64,000 nucleotides of DNA from Vitellaria paradoxa (lineage: Eukaryota > Streptophyta > Magnoliopsida > Ericales > Sapotaceae). The DNA lies in NCBI GenBank assembly GCA_019916065.1, contig CM034243.1, forward strand, positions 4,650,001 through 4,714,000, read 5' to 3'. The stretch's first letter is position 1. The number at the start of each line of letters is the position of its first letter. The position numbers and the translations under genes are program-made. This document shows positions 12,301 to 23,760 of this stretch, in pieces. The notes under the pieces are model-generated. The model was not told where the DNA came from, made no database searches, and saw only the letters and a program-made list of their open reading frames with translations.

Positions 12301-13850
12301 TTGATATCATTTAATTTGTGAATAATGAGTGGGTTAAGTGAAATAGTCGGGTCGACCCAAGCCCGGTTATTCACGGGTCGAGGTTAGGCTTGAGCTTAGC
12401 TCGTTGGGCTTTCGTGGAAATTTGGGTTAGACTTGAGTCGGACCACATTTGGAAGGTTAGAGCCAGGCTAAAAACAAAGCCTAAGTGACATTATTAATTT
12501 AATTTAATTTTTTATTTAATAGTTTTTAAAACATTTTCACAGTTTAAAAAAAATTACAAAAGATATATCTAAAAAGAGGATCATCAGTGTGGACGGGTGG
12601 AAAATCTAATTTTTTTTTAGAAAATAAATAATATTTTTTCACTTGTTCGAAATTTTTTTTCTAAGAATTTATTTTGATTTTTTTTAAATGTGAACAAGAT
12701 GCTTAAAAATTATCAAAAAAGAAAACAAATTTTGGTAAAAATTAAAGCCATATCCTGACTCAAGTGGGATGAGTGTGAGGAGCAGCATACTCTTTTTCAG
12801 ATTACCTATTAGTTACGCAATTCGTTGAGAATTAAAATAAACTGGCATGGGTTCTCGGTTGTCAAAAAAAAAAATAAATAAAAATCCTATAAAAAATTGA
12901 TTGAGCATTTTGCTTAGAAGCCAAAGGTTGATATTCTTGAATGGTGGTTAAGTTATTATATATATATATATATATATAAGGTTACTTATTCAAAATTTAA
13001 GCTTATAAAAATTAAATGGGCAGGGGCGGATGAATTAATTCTTTCATTCGCGGGAAAAATTACACATAAATTATATTATTTTTGTCTTTAGTAATTTATA
13101 AGTAGTGGCAATGTCACTTTCGAAACAATTATTAAAAACTTTTTATGTATTATTAGATAAATTAATGTTCTCACTTATATTTTAATATAATATAATTTTA
13201 AATTTACTTAATTAAAGAATCTTTAATTAGACAAATAGAGTGCAATTTTATTATTCGTTAAGGTTTCGTTTGGTTATAAAAGTGCTTCCAATTTTTTTTT
13301 TGTCTTATATTTTTGTTTTATCAAAATTAATATTTTTTAAAAGTTATAGCTTTTGGAGTTGTTAATCACGTTTATAAAAAAAATAAAATAAAAAATCACA
13401 TTCGTTTGAGTAAAAATTAAAAGAAATAAAAAATTAAAATTTTCATTATTATTTTTATTCAAACAGATAACTTTTTATTCAAACGAACATCAATTTTTTA
13501 TTTTTTTATAAATACGATTAATATACTTAAAAATTATAACTTTTAAAATAAAATTATTTTTTGGTGAAAATAATTACAAAAAAGGCTGCTAGTTTTGCGC
13601 AGCCTAAAGTGTGCTTTTATATTGATATTAATATAGGGCCACGCGGCGTCTGTTATGGAAATATTTTACAATTTTCTGTTAGAAACAGGTAAGTTTAGTT
13701 TGTTAAAAATTACTTAAAAAAAATTATAAATATTTTTAAAAATTATTTACTTTTTATTTTATTACACAAATTATAAATTCATAAATTATTTTACTTTATT
13801 TTATTTTAACTATTTTTTATTAGCGAACGGCTTCAAATCTCTCTAATTGC
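9341..13850. other. AT-rich intergenic region with MITEs, no gene seen
   Basis: I find no coding region in this 4.5 kb. Recognisable pieces are a MITE family A copy at about 9768-9925, a 'ccaaacgg'-terminated AT-rich repeat at about 10810-11110, the GGTCCCGTTTGG-type MITE at 11599-11955, and (TA)n at 12954-12978. The stretch 12330-12480, with 'gggtcgacccaagcccgg', resembles dispersed plant repeats. About 13660-13830 is an inverted copy of the 'taattcgtgcagt' repeat family. Confidence 0.6.
11599..11955 (-). mobile_element. MITE family B copy 1 (GGTCCCGTTTGG-type ends)
   Basis: This is an about 350-bp element in the opposite orientation to the copies at 53558-53920 and 60218-60566. The right end reads 'ccaaacgggacc'. 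An internal hairpin 'ccgtgggaacg...cgttcccacgg' is shared by all three copies, as are the blocks 'cacattcggttaatctac' and 'aaaactttcgacatgaaga'. The flanking 3-mers tga/taa are an imperfect target duplication. There is no coding sequence. Confidence 0.75.
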
Positions 13851-13889
13851 CGCCAAAACTTCAGCGAGTTCCTTTCTTTCTCTGGAAAA

Positions 13890-13912
13890 TGCGCCCCCCC
13901 CCCCCCAAACAC

Positions 13913-13941
<29 letters not shown>
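13890..13941. repeat. C-run followed by A-run
   Basis: A run of C (about 14) is followed within a few bases by a run of A (about 28). It lies just upstream of the first BI-1-like gene. The same C-to-A (or T-to-G) homopolymer switch recurs at several other places in the window. Confidence 0.9.
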
Positions 13942-13945
<4 letters not shown>

Positions 13946-13974
13946 TGAGAAACTTTCACGAACCAGGTTGGAAA

Positions 13975-14060
13975 TTGACGTAGTTAAAAAACCAAATGAG
14001 GGGCGGCTCTCATTTTCTTTCTCTAGAGAGAGAGATTCTATATATATATATATATATGCG
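13975..14060 (+). promoter_or_regulatory. Core promoter of BI-1-like gene 1
   Basis: The block 'gtagttaaaaaacc..aatgaggggcggctctcattttctttctctagag' is followed by a long (TA)n TATA-like tract at about 14038-14057. It aligns with the regions upstream of genes 2 and 3, which have the same order: a 'gtaattaaaagcc' block, a 'ctcattttctctctctaga' block, then a TATA sequence. An in-frame ATG at 14056 lies inside the TATA tract and is unlikely to be in the transcript. Confidence 0.6.
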
Positions 14061-14202
14061 CTTTAATGAACGTGCATGCTCTCTCTCCTTCTCCTCCTTC
14101 TCACACTGGAACTTCCAGCTTCGTTCTCCTGCGATTCGCTTCTCTGCTATTCTTCTCGACTGCGATTCGCTTCTTTGCTTTGTTCTCAACACGATTGTCA
14201 CA

Positions 14203-17200
14203 ATGTGTAGGTTGAGGTTCTTTAATATGAATTGGGGTTTGGCCCGTTTGGGAAACCTCATCAACGTCGAGCAGCTCAGGAGGCCCGTTCAATTGTACGT
14301 CATAAAGGTATTCATTTGTTGCCTAGCACTAGCAAGTCTGTTTGTTTCCCGAGAAAATGACGCAAAGAATAAGCGAGCGTGTAATTCTTGAATTTCAAGA
14401 TTTTGAAATTGTTTGCTACATTTTGGGAGTAGAACTGTCTCGTATTGGTGAGTTAGTGTGTGATTATGTGTTCTGGCTATTGTTTGGTTCGTTGCGGAGA
14501 AAATTGTAGGATGAAAGAAAGTGAAATTGTGAGGGTTCAAGTTATTAACTAAGATACTAACCATTTTGCTGCCTTAGTTTAAGGCAGATAATGTAGAGAA
14601 AAAACAACATGTGCATTTAAGTTACGCAGACTTCTTTCTTATTTCTTCTTCTTCTTCTTCTTCTTCTTATTTTGTCTGTTTTCTTGGCTGCTAAAGTTGG
14701 ATATTATGGGTTGAATTGATATCACTTTACTTTGGTTTGGTTCGGTTCTTTATTTATGAGATTGAATAGACTATTGTTCTAATGATTGTTGATTTGGTTC
14801 TTGTATAGATTCTTGCTTCTGAAGCCTTGTTAGGTTGTTTTTAGGTTTTCACAGGGCTAATTTCTCAGTAACACCTATGATTTCTGAGTCTATTTTGCTG
14901 GGATTATATGCATGTAACTCAATAATGTTTAATTTTTGATTTTTTGAATAATATTGATGTGTTGATTCTTTATGTTCATTAATTCTTTTCCTTGGTGTTT
15001 ATTATTGCTTGATGTTAACTTTGATATGTATTGTATTGTGCTTGAATTATGCCATGTTGTCCTTTGCTTCTTACATTCAGTTGCACTCTTCAGCTAGGCA
15101 TTTTCTTGATACGCTTCGATTTGTTTCCGTTGAAGGCATCGGTGCTTTAACCTTCAGATATACCATGCATTTTTATTTTGTGTTCTTCATAGTGAAAATT
15201 GCTTCTCGACTGGCATATTTTACTAACAAGTACAATTAAAATAATGTATTAATGGCATTTATATAATAAAATATCTCTGGGTTACTTTTTTAAAGTGGCA
15301 AGTAACTTTTTCTGACAAAATTTTCCGGTAGCACAGTATTATTGTTTGGATACTTGAATTCCATCCATTCCTTTTTTTTTTTTTCACACTTTTGATTTGT
15401 GGTGTGTTTTTATATATATACATATATATATTTGGGATTGTTAATCCAGGTTTACGTCATCACATTCCTTGCTATGGTGTTTTTAGCTCTCGGAGTCTAC
15501 TTTCATCTCCTCTGGGAGATCGGGGGTCTACTCACAACATTAACATTCGTGGGAAGCATGTTGTCGGTATCAATATTAATATCCCCAACCAAAGAGGTAT
15601 TTTCCTTTGAATCTTATTTTTCCTTTGCAGTTTTCTTGTTGTCTGTTTGCCACTACATACTGCGAGGATTGATTGATTAAATTCATTACGTTTCTTAATG
15701 ACAAGGTGAGGAGGTGCATGCTCTTTATTGTTGGTGTACTGTGTTATGGTGCTTCTGCAGCTCCCTTGTTTGACTTCATCTTAACAATTGACCATGGGTA
15801 AACATATTTGTGCTTGCTAATCTAATTATTTGGACAGTTGTTCTGGTTTTTGATCACTTGATATTTGTGTCTTCACAGCATCTCTTCTATTATGTTGCAT
15901 CCTAGGGCAGCTTGTTAGGGCCTGAAGCTTGACAACCATCAGTTGTACATGCTTAATTTGTAGTTTCTACAATGTCCTTTAAAAGTTGTAGGTTCGTAAT
16001 TTGTGCAGTAAGATTAAAAGTAAATAATTTTTAACAATTTTTAATATTTTTTCTACAAATATCAAAATTTCAAATAGAGTCTTAAGTTAGTCCTTTAGTC
16101 CTTCCACTGGGCAGAAAAATCTTTGTTTTTTTCGGAAGGATTCTAATGTTTTCTTCTGGGAAAATGCTATTTAATCAGAAGAATCTATCAGAAATTAAAA
16201 CTAGAATGGTGAACTAGAATGGTGTAACGATGGTAGAGTTTGTTAGGATCAGTTAAAAATAAAAGTAGAACAAAAGAGGAACAAAAATACAGGAATATAA
16301 TGTAGTTCTACACTTTTGGCCTCTATTCACAAGAAATCACAACTCTACTATATATTAACAAAAAATACAAACACTCTTTACCTTTTTCTCTCTCTCGCTC
16401 TCTATATTTGGACAATATGGAACCCACAGCCTGACATACATGCATAGAACTCTCTCTCTTCTATCAACAACAGTAAAGGGAGATAAGGCTGTAATTAATA
16501 TAGAAGCACTGCCATAAATGAGAAAATCAGGGCCAACCGAGTTGTGATTAAAATAAATTTTTATGAGTTTATTATTTTCAAGTAATAGACGTGTAAGTTT
16601 TATCTCATTCTAGTTACTTTTAGCAGATTTTTTTGGTCAAGTAGCATGACTCTAGTTCCAATTTTCTTTATATTCCCGCTTGTGAGGATGAAAGGACAGC
16701 AAGAATATATTTTGGTCTTGTTTGAAAACTTTTGTGTTTTCTGGCAACGTTGTTTTTAGATCTCTTCAACGTTGTTAGTTGTTACCTGATGTTTTTGCGT
16801 ACCTTCCAACATTTGAAATCCTCACTTTAGATGATTTCTTCGATACCCATCCGATAAAAATCGAAACTAAGATCTCTTGCGTGAACTGAGAGAGATGTCT
16901 TTATTGCTTGCAGCATTTTCATCAGCGTGCACGTGTGGACTGCTCTTGTTTTCTTCTGGTTTTTTGTTGCAACCTGCTTATCAGCGCGTAAAGAGTGCAT
17001 CTACTTCACCGGGCTCTTTCTCTCCTGTGTCTCAATCTCCATCTGGTTCTACTCCACTGAAAGTATTTTTGGTGGTTCCACACCTCCATTAGAGGTAATT
17101 AAGCTTTCTGTACGGATATTTGAATAGAACATAATGTTGAAAACTATTCCATATATTAACATTGTTGTACCTATACGTTATGGTAGCAGTAGGTAGGATG

Positions 17201-17415
17201 ATTTTTGACTGCTCTCCTTGCAGTTGTACCTTCGGTTTCTGCTGTTTCTGATGTACGTAGTGGTGAATAATGAAGCAACAATCAGGCAGGCGAGCGCCAC
17301 CAGAGAAGCTGAACTTGACTGTGTGAAACATGCTGTCATCCTCTTCACTTATTATACTGGTGTTGTCGCAGTTCAGTTATTAATAGGTTGGTGGGTGCGG
17401 AAGAAGAAAATATGA
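14203..17415 (+). CDS. Bax inhibitor-1-like membrane protein, tandem copy 1
   Basis: Five coding exons at 14203-14307, 15450-15596, 15706-15797, 16914-17094 and 17224-17415 splice with GT-AG borders and matching phases (0, 0, 2, 0) into 238 residues. Exon 2 reads 'GVYFHLLWEIGGLLTTLTF', matching the BI-1 signature (YLHxLWNIGGxLTT). Exon 4 ends 'TESIFGGSTPPLE', like the BI-1 'SSIFGGSxxxxxFE'. Exon 5 carries 'DCVKHAVILFTYY', like 'DYVKHSLTLFTDF'. Several hydrophobic segments fit a multi-pass ER membrane protein. BI-1 dampens stress-induced cell death and affects ER calcium; that role is inferred only. The two acidic sensor residues of the family are replaced (VVDTQ to VVNNE, FTDF to FTYY). Exon 5 ends 'WWVRKKKI' without the last intron found in copies 2 and 3. 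It is the most diverged of the three copies. Confidence 0.85.
14643..14668. repeat. (TTC)n microsatellite
   Basis: About eight TTC units lie in the first intron of BI-1-like gene 1. Confidence 0.85.
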
Positions 17416-18881
17416 GAAAATGCCTTCTCATGATGTACGTGTACGTATATGCTTAATTGACTCACAATTCTTTTCTGGGTGAATCATTGAATGCAAACTA
17501 TGGTTTTTTTTTTTTTCCCTTCACATGCATAAGGCAAACTTATTTCAATGGCATTTGGCACTCGTGAATGGCACTCATGAAAAACCAATTAAAACATCCT
17601 ATACGGGCGGTGTTTGGGGTGCAAACAAATTAAAAGTCAGTATTGATGTAATGTAAAAGTGATGCGTGGTAAAATTTGATTAAAGAAATTTAAAAATTTT
17701 TTAAAATTTTTAAATTTTTTTGAAAAAAATTAAGAATTCAAACGGATCCATAATAAAGTCTTATTATATATTTTTTCATATACAACTTTATAAAAGTGCA
17801 GATATTATTATATGTTATGTTTTCAAAGAACAGTCCCTCTTAATATAACCCTATTTCAATTTATAATCAATTAGTGTCTTTTAAACCTTTTTTTTTTTTT
17901 TTTTATAAAGGAGGATATAACTTGAATAAAAATAGATTGTCTTCACCTGTTAAATTTTGCTAATTAATTTTAGTATGGTAAATTAAAAGCATTTATACCA
18001 TAAACGCATTTGCATTAGTTGATTCTTATGATCTCATTGATTGATTCTTATCATCTAAACTTCTATTCCTTGTTAACATTTATTTGACTAATCCTCTAAA
18101 CTCCCATTACTCATAAAAATCTACCTTGTCCAATAAAAAAGCTTTAATTTTCATTACCAAATTATATATATTTAGTCATTTTAATTTTATTTTTAAATCT
18201 ATAATTAAATTAAGGTGTATCAAAAGGGAACAAAATTAAAAGAGAGACTTAATATTTAAAAAATTCAAAATCATTAATGTTATTTAATCTTTTACTATTT
18301 AGTTGTTTATATAGAAAAATATTTTTAAAAGACAAAAAAAATAGTATCCATCAATTTAATATATATTTTACATTTAAAAGTTAACCATGGGATTAAAGAT
18401 AATTGTGAATTAAAATTTTGTCAATCGAAACATATGTTAAATTGATTGATAGTTCTCATTTTTTAACGTTTTAATATATATATATATATATTTTATGAAA
18501 ACAACTGATTAGTAAAAGATTTAGAAACATTAATTATTCTAATTTATTTAAAATATTTATTTTCTTCTAATCAGGATGTGCTCAATTTTAGTGAAGACAT
18601 AACCTGGTATTAAAGTCCAGGACCTTTTTACAAATAAAAATAATATAAAAAATAATAACTAAAAAATATTTGATATTAAAATTTTTCCCAATTTAAATTT
18701 TAATATTTTTTAAGTAATTTCAAATTTTCATAATCATTGAAAGTTAGTTTGAAAATGGTAAGACAACAATATATAACTATATATTAGAGACTTCTTATTT
18801 TTTGAGATTCAGATAATTGTTAAAATTAATCGAACTAAAATGGACTCTATTTTCAAAAAATTAAGGTAGTATTTAATTTGT

Positions 18882-18912
<31 letters not shown>

Positions 18913-19326
18913 CTGTTTTGAACTCATTTGCTATTTTATACTTTTAAATTTAAGAAAAACAACCTAAAATGCATTTGGTCACTTGTATTTTTAAAAACTT
19001 ATTTTAAAAAAGAAAATGACTTTACACATAAAATGAAAAAGCCATTTTGAGTGTTTTCAACCTAAAATAAGGAAAATCTCAAAATAAGAAAAATAAAATA
19101 TTTTCTATTTCCTTATTTTAAGATTTTTAAAACATAAAACACATAAAACAGAAAATAGAAAATAAAAAATAAAAAAATAAATCAAATGAGACCTAATTAT
19201 TTCAAGCTAAACTTTTAAAGTTTACGAGAGTTTGATATTTGTTAGAAAACAATTAGAAATAAAAATTGAAAAATATCAATATCTTTTTATTATTAATTTC
19301 TTATATTATCATTTATTAAAGAATTT
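17416..19326. other. AT-rich intergenic sequence
   Basis: The 3'UTR of BI-1-like gene 1 probably occupies the first 100-200 bases. A MITE family A copy lies at about 17606-17752 and a separate foldback MITE at 18865-19193. I see nothing coding in the rest. Confidence 0.6.
18865..19193. mobile_element. Tourist-like foldback MITE, 329 bp, TAA target duplication
   Basis: The left end 'ggtagtatttaatttg' runs into a T-rich arm ending 'ttttctgtttt'. The right arm is the inverse ('aaaacagaaaatagaaaata..aaatcaaatgagacc'). The element is flanked on both sides by TAA (18862-18864 and 19194-19196), the usual three-base duplication of PIF/Harbinger-type MITEs. Confidence 0.75.
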
Positions 19327-20728
19327 TGTAACATCCAAAGTTTTATAATACTCGTAATTTCATGCCAAAAAAATTGCATTAGTTTGCCATTATTTTAAAT
19401 TTTTATCATTAACTTTAATTAAAATAATACTTTTATAATTAGTTTAATTTTAATTTAAATAAAATGATCGAAAAATTATAAAATTGACACATGTAAGGAA
19501 TAGATTTTGGCACATGGTGCATAAGTGGAGGTGTAATGATAAAGAGAGTATATGCGTAAGGACACTTGGAAGCCTAAGGAAAAAGAAGGAAAAAAAATAA
19601 GGGAGAACCACTGACTTGGCCGTGTGATGCTTGGCCTCCCATTTGCCCTATATATGTATGTGTGTGCCTATATATATGTGTGTACACTGCACACTTTGGA
19701 GTAGAAGAAAAAAAAAAAAAAAAACAAATAGAATAGGAGATGCGAGAGAGTGGCAATGGAAAGAGGAAGTTTAAGGTATTTTGGACCAAGCTTTTAAGAA
19801 TTTAAACTAGACCAAGGGAAAAATTAGTAAAAAGAATTACTAGACCTTTCAGATAGGAGATTTATCCTTATAACTGAAATTTAGTATTTTATATAAAGGC
19901 ATGATAAAAATATATAATTTCATTACATGATTATTGTGATATTACGAGAGAATATGAAATAATGAGGTTATGGTTAATATTATAATTTTGTGTACTTTTA
20001 TAAAAAAAATATGTTGAGGTGTTATAAGGGTGGTAAGGATTTATAAGGATGGCAAGGGAATAGCATACGTGACATGTTGAGGCGTTATAAAGGTGGTATA
20101 GTGTTATAAGGGTGGCAAAAGAATAGCCTGTGCATCATGTTGAGGTGTTGTAAGGGTGGCAAGGAAATAGCGTGGCTTGTTGAAACGTTATAACGGTGGT
20201 AAGGTGTATAAGAATGGGAAGAGAATAGCTTGCGTGGCATATTGATGTGTTGCAAGGGTAGTAATGTGTTATAAGGGTGGCAATGAAATAGCCTGCATAG
20301 CATGTTGAGGTGTTACAAGAGTGGCAAAGTGTTATAAGGGTGGAAAAGGAATAATCTTGCGTGGGCATTTCACTACTTATTTATTTGATTTGTACTACTA
20401 TCGCTTACTTTATATGATAATGACATTCACTTTGAACACTTAGTTTTTATCTTTATATGAAAATACTTATTTATATTATTTGAATATTTTTTTTATTGGG
20501 CTTAGCAGCTCATCCTATTTTATGGGTTTTTATACAAAGAGGCCGTCTAATAACAAAAATTGAGACTGATAGATGTTAGCGGACGATCAAAGTGACGATT
20601 AGATGCTAGCATAAAGTTTGGCTCACATGTAATATTTTTAAATAGGTAAAGTAGGGAGGGACTTATGTAATGAATCTGTATAATAAGTTATTATATTCCA
20701 GTTTTCTGTTAAAACTCAAGATGTGACA
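19327..20728. mobile_element. Solo LTR of a retrotransposon, 1402 bp, AATTT target duplication
   Basis: The element begins TGTAACATCC, the typical start of many plant Gypsy-type LTRs, and ends GATGTGACA, giving TG..CA ends. It is flanked by the identical 5-mer AATTT at 19322-19326 and 20729-20733. No internal retrotransposon coding sequence accompanies it, which is the expected state after recombination between two LTRs. It carries a minisatellite at 20011-20370. Confidence 0.8.
20011..20370. repeat. Minisatellite inside the solo LTR
   Basis: There are five to six degenerate copies of a unit of about 55-70 bp built from 'catgttgaggtgttataagg', 'gtggcaaggtgttataaggg' and 'tggcaaagaatagcctgcg'. 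The minus-strand open frames here are periodic and reflect the repeat, so they are not genes. Confidence 0.8.
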
Positions 20729-21189
20729 AATTTGCTCTCCAGTAGCTACTACTAAAATTAAGGCCGCCCTAATTAAAGAAAATTTTTATTTGAAAAATAA
20801 AATAATTGATGCTGTTAAATTTCTTACTAATTAGTTGTTTTATTTAAAAATATTTTTTAAAAAGAAAAAAAAAGAACTATATCCGTCAATTTAACATTTA
20901 TTTCAATTGAAAAATATTATTTTGATTTACAGTTATTTAATTTTCTGGTTTTTGATCAACTCTATTTCTTCATTTAATTTACATCTATACTCATTCTTTT
21001 TGTTATTTAAGATGATGAGAATATATTTATTTAAGATGATGAGAGAAAGCGTTTACATGAATTAAATCCAAAAATATAGATTGGGTCCCCCTTTTTCGAT
21101 TGATCATGAGCCTCTTGTGTTATGTATTCAACGGCTCAGATCAGCTAAGTGTAGTGAGATGGAAGTCAACCGCACTAATAGTTAGTTAG

Positions 21190-22370
21190 TTACTTACTTA
21201 CAGAATGAACAAACAGTTTCAATTCTACGTAGTTCCCGCCAAAGTTCAGAGAACCCTCTCATTTTCCATTCCCAAAATATCCCCAACTTTCTTGGAAAAC
21301 TTCACAGTGCCGATTGTTTGGTTGGTCGCAGACACCATTGAAGGAGATAAAATTCCGAGTGTTCAAAAGTTGTTAACCATGACTTTTTCTCTGTTCTCTA
21401 TTTCCTTGAAAATCATCAATTTTACGAGTTGAGTTAATTGCATTTTGGTTTATTTTTTGGTAAATAAAATTGATCTGACGCTTGTTATTGTTATTATGAT
21501 AGTTGATTTGGCTATTTTGAGTAGACTCTTGTTGGTAGTGGCGAATTTAGAATTTTATTAAATTGGAGTCAAGCCGATATAGAAATAAGGATAAAACTTG
21601 TAAATTATTTGAGATATTAGAGTAATTTATTTTTAGAAATATATCCTATGAGATAAAATTACAAAAGTACTCCAAAAATTACACTATTCTTTATGAAAAT
21701 TTTACTTTCAATGGATTTCTTTCTACTACTTACATCTGCCCTTACTTGTTGGGATTGGTTTTGGGGTTTAAGTTTCAATTTCCTTGTGTATTAGGCATTT
21801 TTACTTCATAGTATTAAGTTCTTACCCTTAAATTTTACATGTTTCTTCTTGGGAAATTTCATCGTTGGGTGTAAGCGTTGATACATTATTTTCGAATTAT
21901 GTGTTCTTCCCTTTTTCCTTTTGGAAGTGATTTCCACTTAATATTTTGGTTCTCCTTGCGAGGAATTTGCTTGCTTTGTTTTCTTTTTATATATTGAGAA
22001 TGAACCCATTTTTGTTTGGTCTTTAGATATTTTAACATTACCGTGTCATGTTTTGTACAATTTGTTTCAGCCGGATTCTTACTTTTTATTTGAATATCTA
22101 GGAAAAATGGCGCCACGGTGTAGAAAGTTCCGACACTTGAGTGCCATAACACTTGTCTATTGTCTCTCAAGCCAAACGAAATTGAACGTTGAAGGTAAAA
22201 ATGTCTCAAAATGTGCTAGAATTTAGTTAATTCCCGTGTCTTCAAACACAATGCAGACTCAAAATGCAGAATTTAGTTGAACTTTGATGCTCGTCGTTAC
22301 TTCTTCTACTGCTTTCTTGGTCCTTCCAATCATCTATATGTTTTGGTGCATGACTCAGTGCGTGTGTACA
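21190..22370 (+). pseudogene. Decayed fourth copy of the BI-1-like tandem gene
   Basis: The 5' part (21225-21320) matches the upstream regions of copies 2 and 3 ('agttcccgcca', then 'ccattcccaaaatatcccc', then 'ttcttggaaaacttcac'). About 21430-21540 resembles intron 1 of copies 1 and 3 ('ttgcattttggt', 'gactcttgttg'). At 22180-22250 the stretch 'attgaacgttgaag|gtaaaaatgtc' followed by 'aaaatgtgctagaatttag' matches the exon 4/intron 4 border of copies 2 and 3. At 22317-22350 'cttggtccttc' followed by 'atctatatgtttt' resembles the exon 5 acceptor. Exons 2 and 3 are not recognisable, so this looks like an internally deleted, decayed copy. The 75-residue open frame at 21205 lies in promoter-like sequence and is not a protein I can support. 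Confidence 0.55.
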
Positions 22371-22379
22371 AAGTACAAC

Positions 22380-23318
22380 TCAAATCGCATAATTCAGGCA
22401 ACTTGACTATATAGTGACCAAAATTTCGAGCAACTAATAATAATATTATTGATCCCTTGCTCTGCCCAGGCCAAGGTCTCTGCTAGTGAAGTGCCTTGCG
22501 AGTGAGAATGTTTACACGTGTTAAATTTGGGCGCATTGAATCCCAGTGATAATCACATTTCTTTTTTTTTTTTTTCTTAGCAAGTAGAAATTGAACCTAG
22601 GAATTAACTAATTTTGAGTCAGGCGTTCTAACTATTTGGACATGGATGCTTAGATGGGATTCTCGTATAAGGTGAATAACTAAATTTCAATTGAAATGAG
22701 AAATACATTATTTATTTATTTATCATTCAAATTGTTTTAAATTAAAAATAATTTACATTTTCACGACTCTCAATTGCATGTTTTTATTTGAATGGGTTAG
22801 AGTATATAAGAAAATAAAATACATTTATTAGTAAACTTTTTTTAATTTAATAATTTTTAAATTTAAACGCAAAAAGAAAATCTTTGCTTTATATGAATTT
22901 CATTCGAACTTTTTATATTTTTAAGCGAAAATTTAAACACAAAAAAATATTTGTTTTATATAAATTTCATTCAAACTTGATAATAAAATTTACTATATTT
23001 GGGAATTATGTAAAAAATTTATCATAATATAATACTCCTTTTTAATTTAAAATTAATTCATTTGCAACTTACTGTTATTTTAATTGAACCTAATTGTTGG
23101 TTGAAAAATGCAATAGAGAAAATTTTTAAAATTTTCAATACAAAATGTGGTCGCTTGTGTGCTTAATACAATCATGGTGATTATGTGGTTCAAATGACAA
23201 ATTTCAGAATTTTTTTCAATATCGAGTAATACAAGATGAGGTAGAGTCAATTTGGCTTGTTAATCTCTAAATAGTAATCCAAAGGTCTTAACAATTAAAG
23301 TAAAATAAGTAAATTTCA
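22380..23318. other. AT-rich intergenic sequence, nothing recognised
   Basis: There are a T-run near 22561-22576 and AT-rich stretches. I see no gene, array or clear element. Confidence 0.5.
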
Positions 23319-23319
23319 T

Positions 23320-23760
23320 TAATTCTGAGAAAAAAAGGACAAGTGGCGTAAAATTAGAATCACATGTCGATGCAATTGGCATGAAATCAATGATTGCACA
23401 ATGGTAACAACTAGGTTGATGACACGATTGTAGTAACTAGGTCTTCTCGCTATTGGCGAGCGCATTCTAGTCCATCTTTTGAAGTCCTTGAAAACGGTAG
23501 GACTAAAAGTATTTGGTAATAGAGGTAGGGAAGAGGAGGTAGAAGATGACAAAGAAAGGGAGGACAATACCTCCAATCATGATCTTCATAGTAAGAGCAA
23601 TCACCGATGAGTTGTTCAATTTCTCGTCCCACTCCAACAAATTTGCCATTTTAGGAGATGAGATTTTCTTTCTAGTTGGGGATAATAGTACAAGAGTTAA
23701 GATAAAATCTAATAGCATCGCCAACAGTTTTCCCATCCTAATCCCTATTTTCTAGTTCTA
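23320..23760 (-). pseudogene. RING-H2 (ATL-type) ubiquitin ligase pseudogene
   Basis: On the minus strand a hydrophobic segment 'KIMIGGIVLPFFVIFYLLF' (about 23575-23520) resembles the N-terminal membrane anchor of plant ATL proteins. It is followed, in shifted frames, by 'FKDF' and 'KDGLECA' (about 23490-23455), which resembles the ATL lead-in to the RING. At 23362-23399 the codons read C-N-H-stop-F-H-A-N-C-I-D-M-stop, matching the RING-H2 core 'CNHxFHxxCIDxW' with the Trp codon now a stop. 'ATCP' follows after a second in-frame stop. At least one frameshift and three stops show it is dead. About 150-200 residues of an ATL gene are represented. Intact ATL proteins are membrane E3 ligases. Confidence 0.65.

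Noticed and set aside
13996..14202. N-terminal extension of BI-1-like gene 1 from an upstream in-frame ATG at 14056
   Set aside because: The ATG lies in the TATA tract, and the extension encodes what corresponds to 5'UTR in copies 2 and 3.
20085..20368. Two minus-strand open frames of 72 and 77 residues
   Set aside because: They are periodic translations of the minisatellite in the solo LTR.
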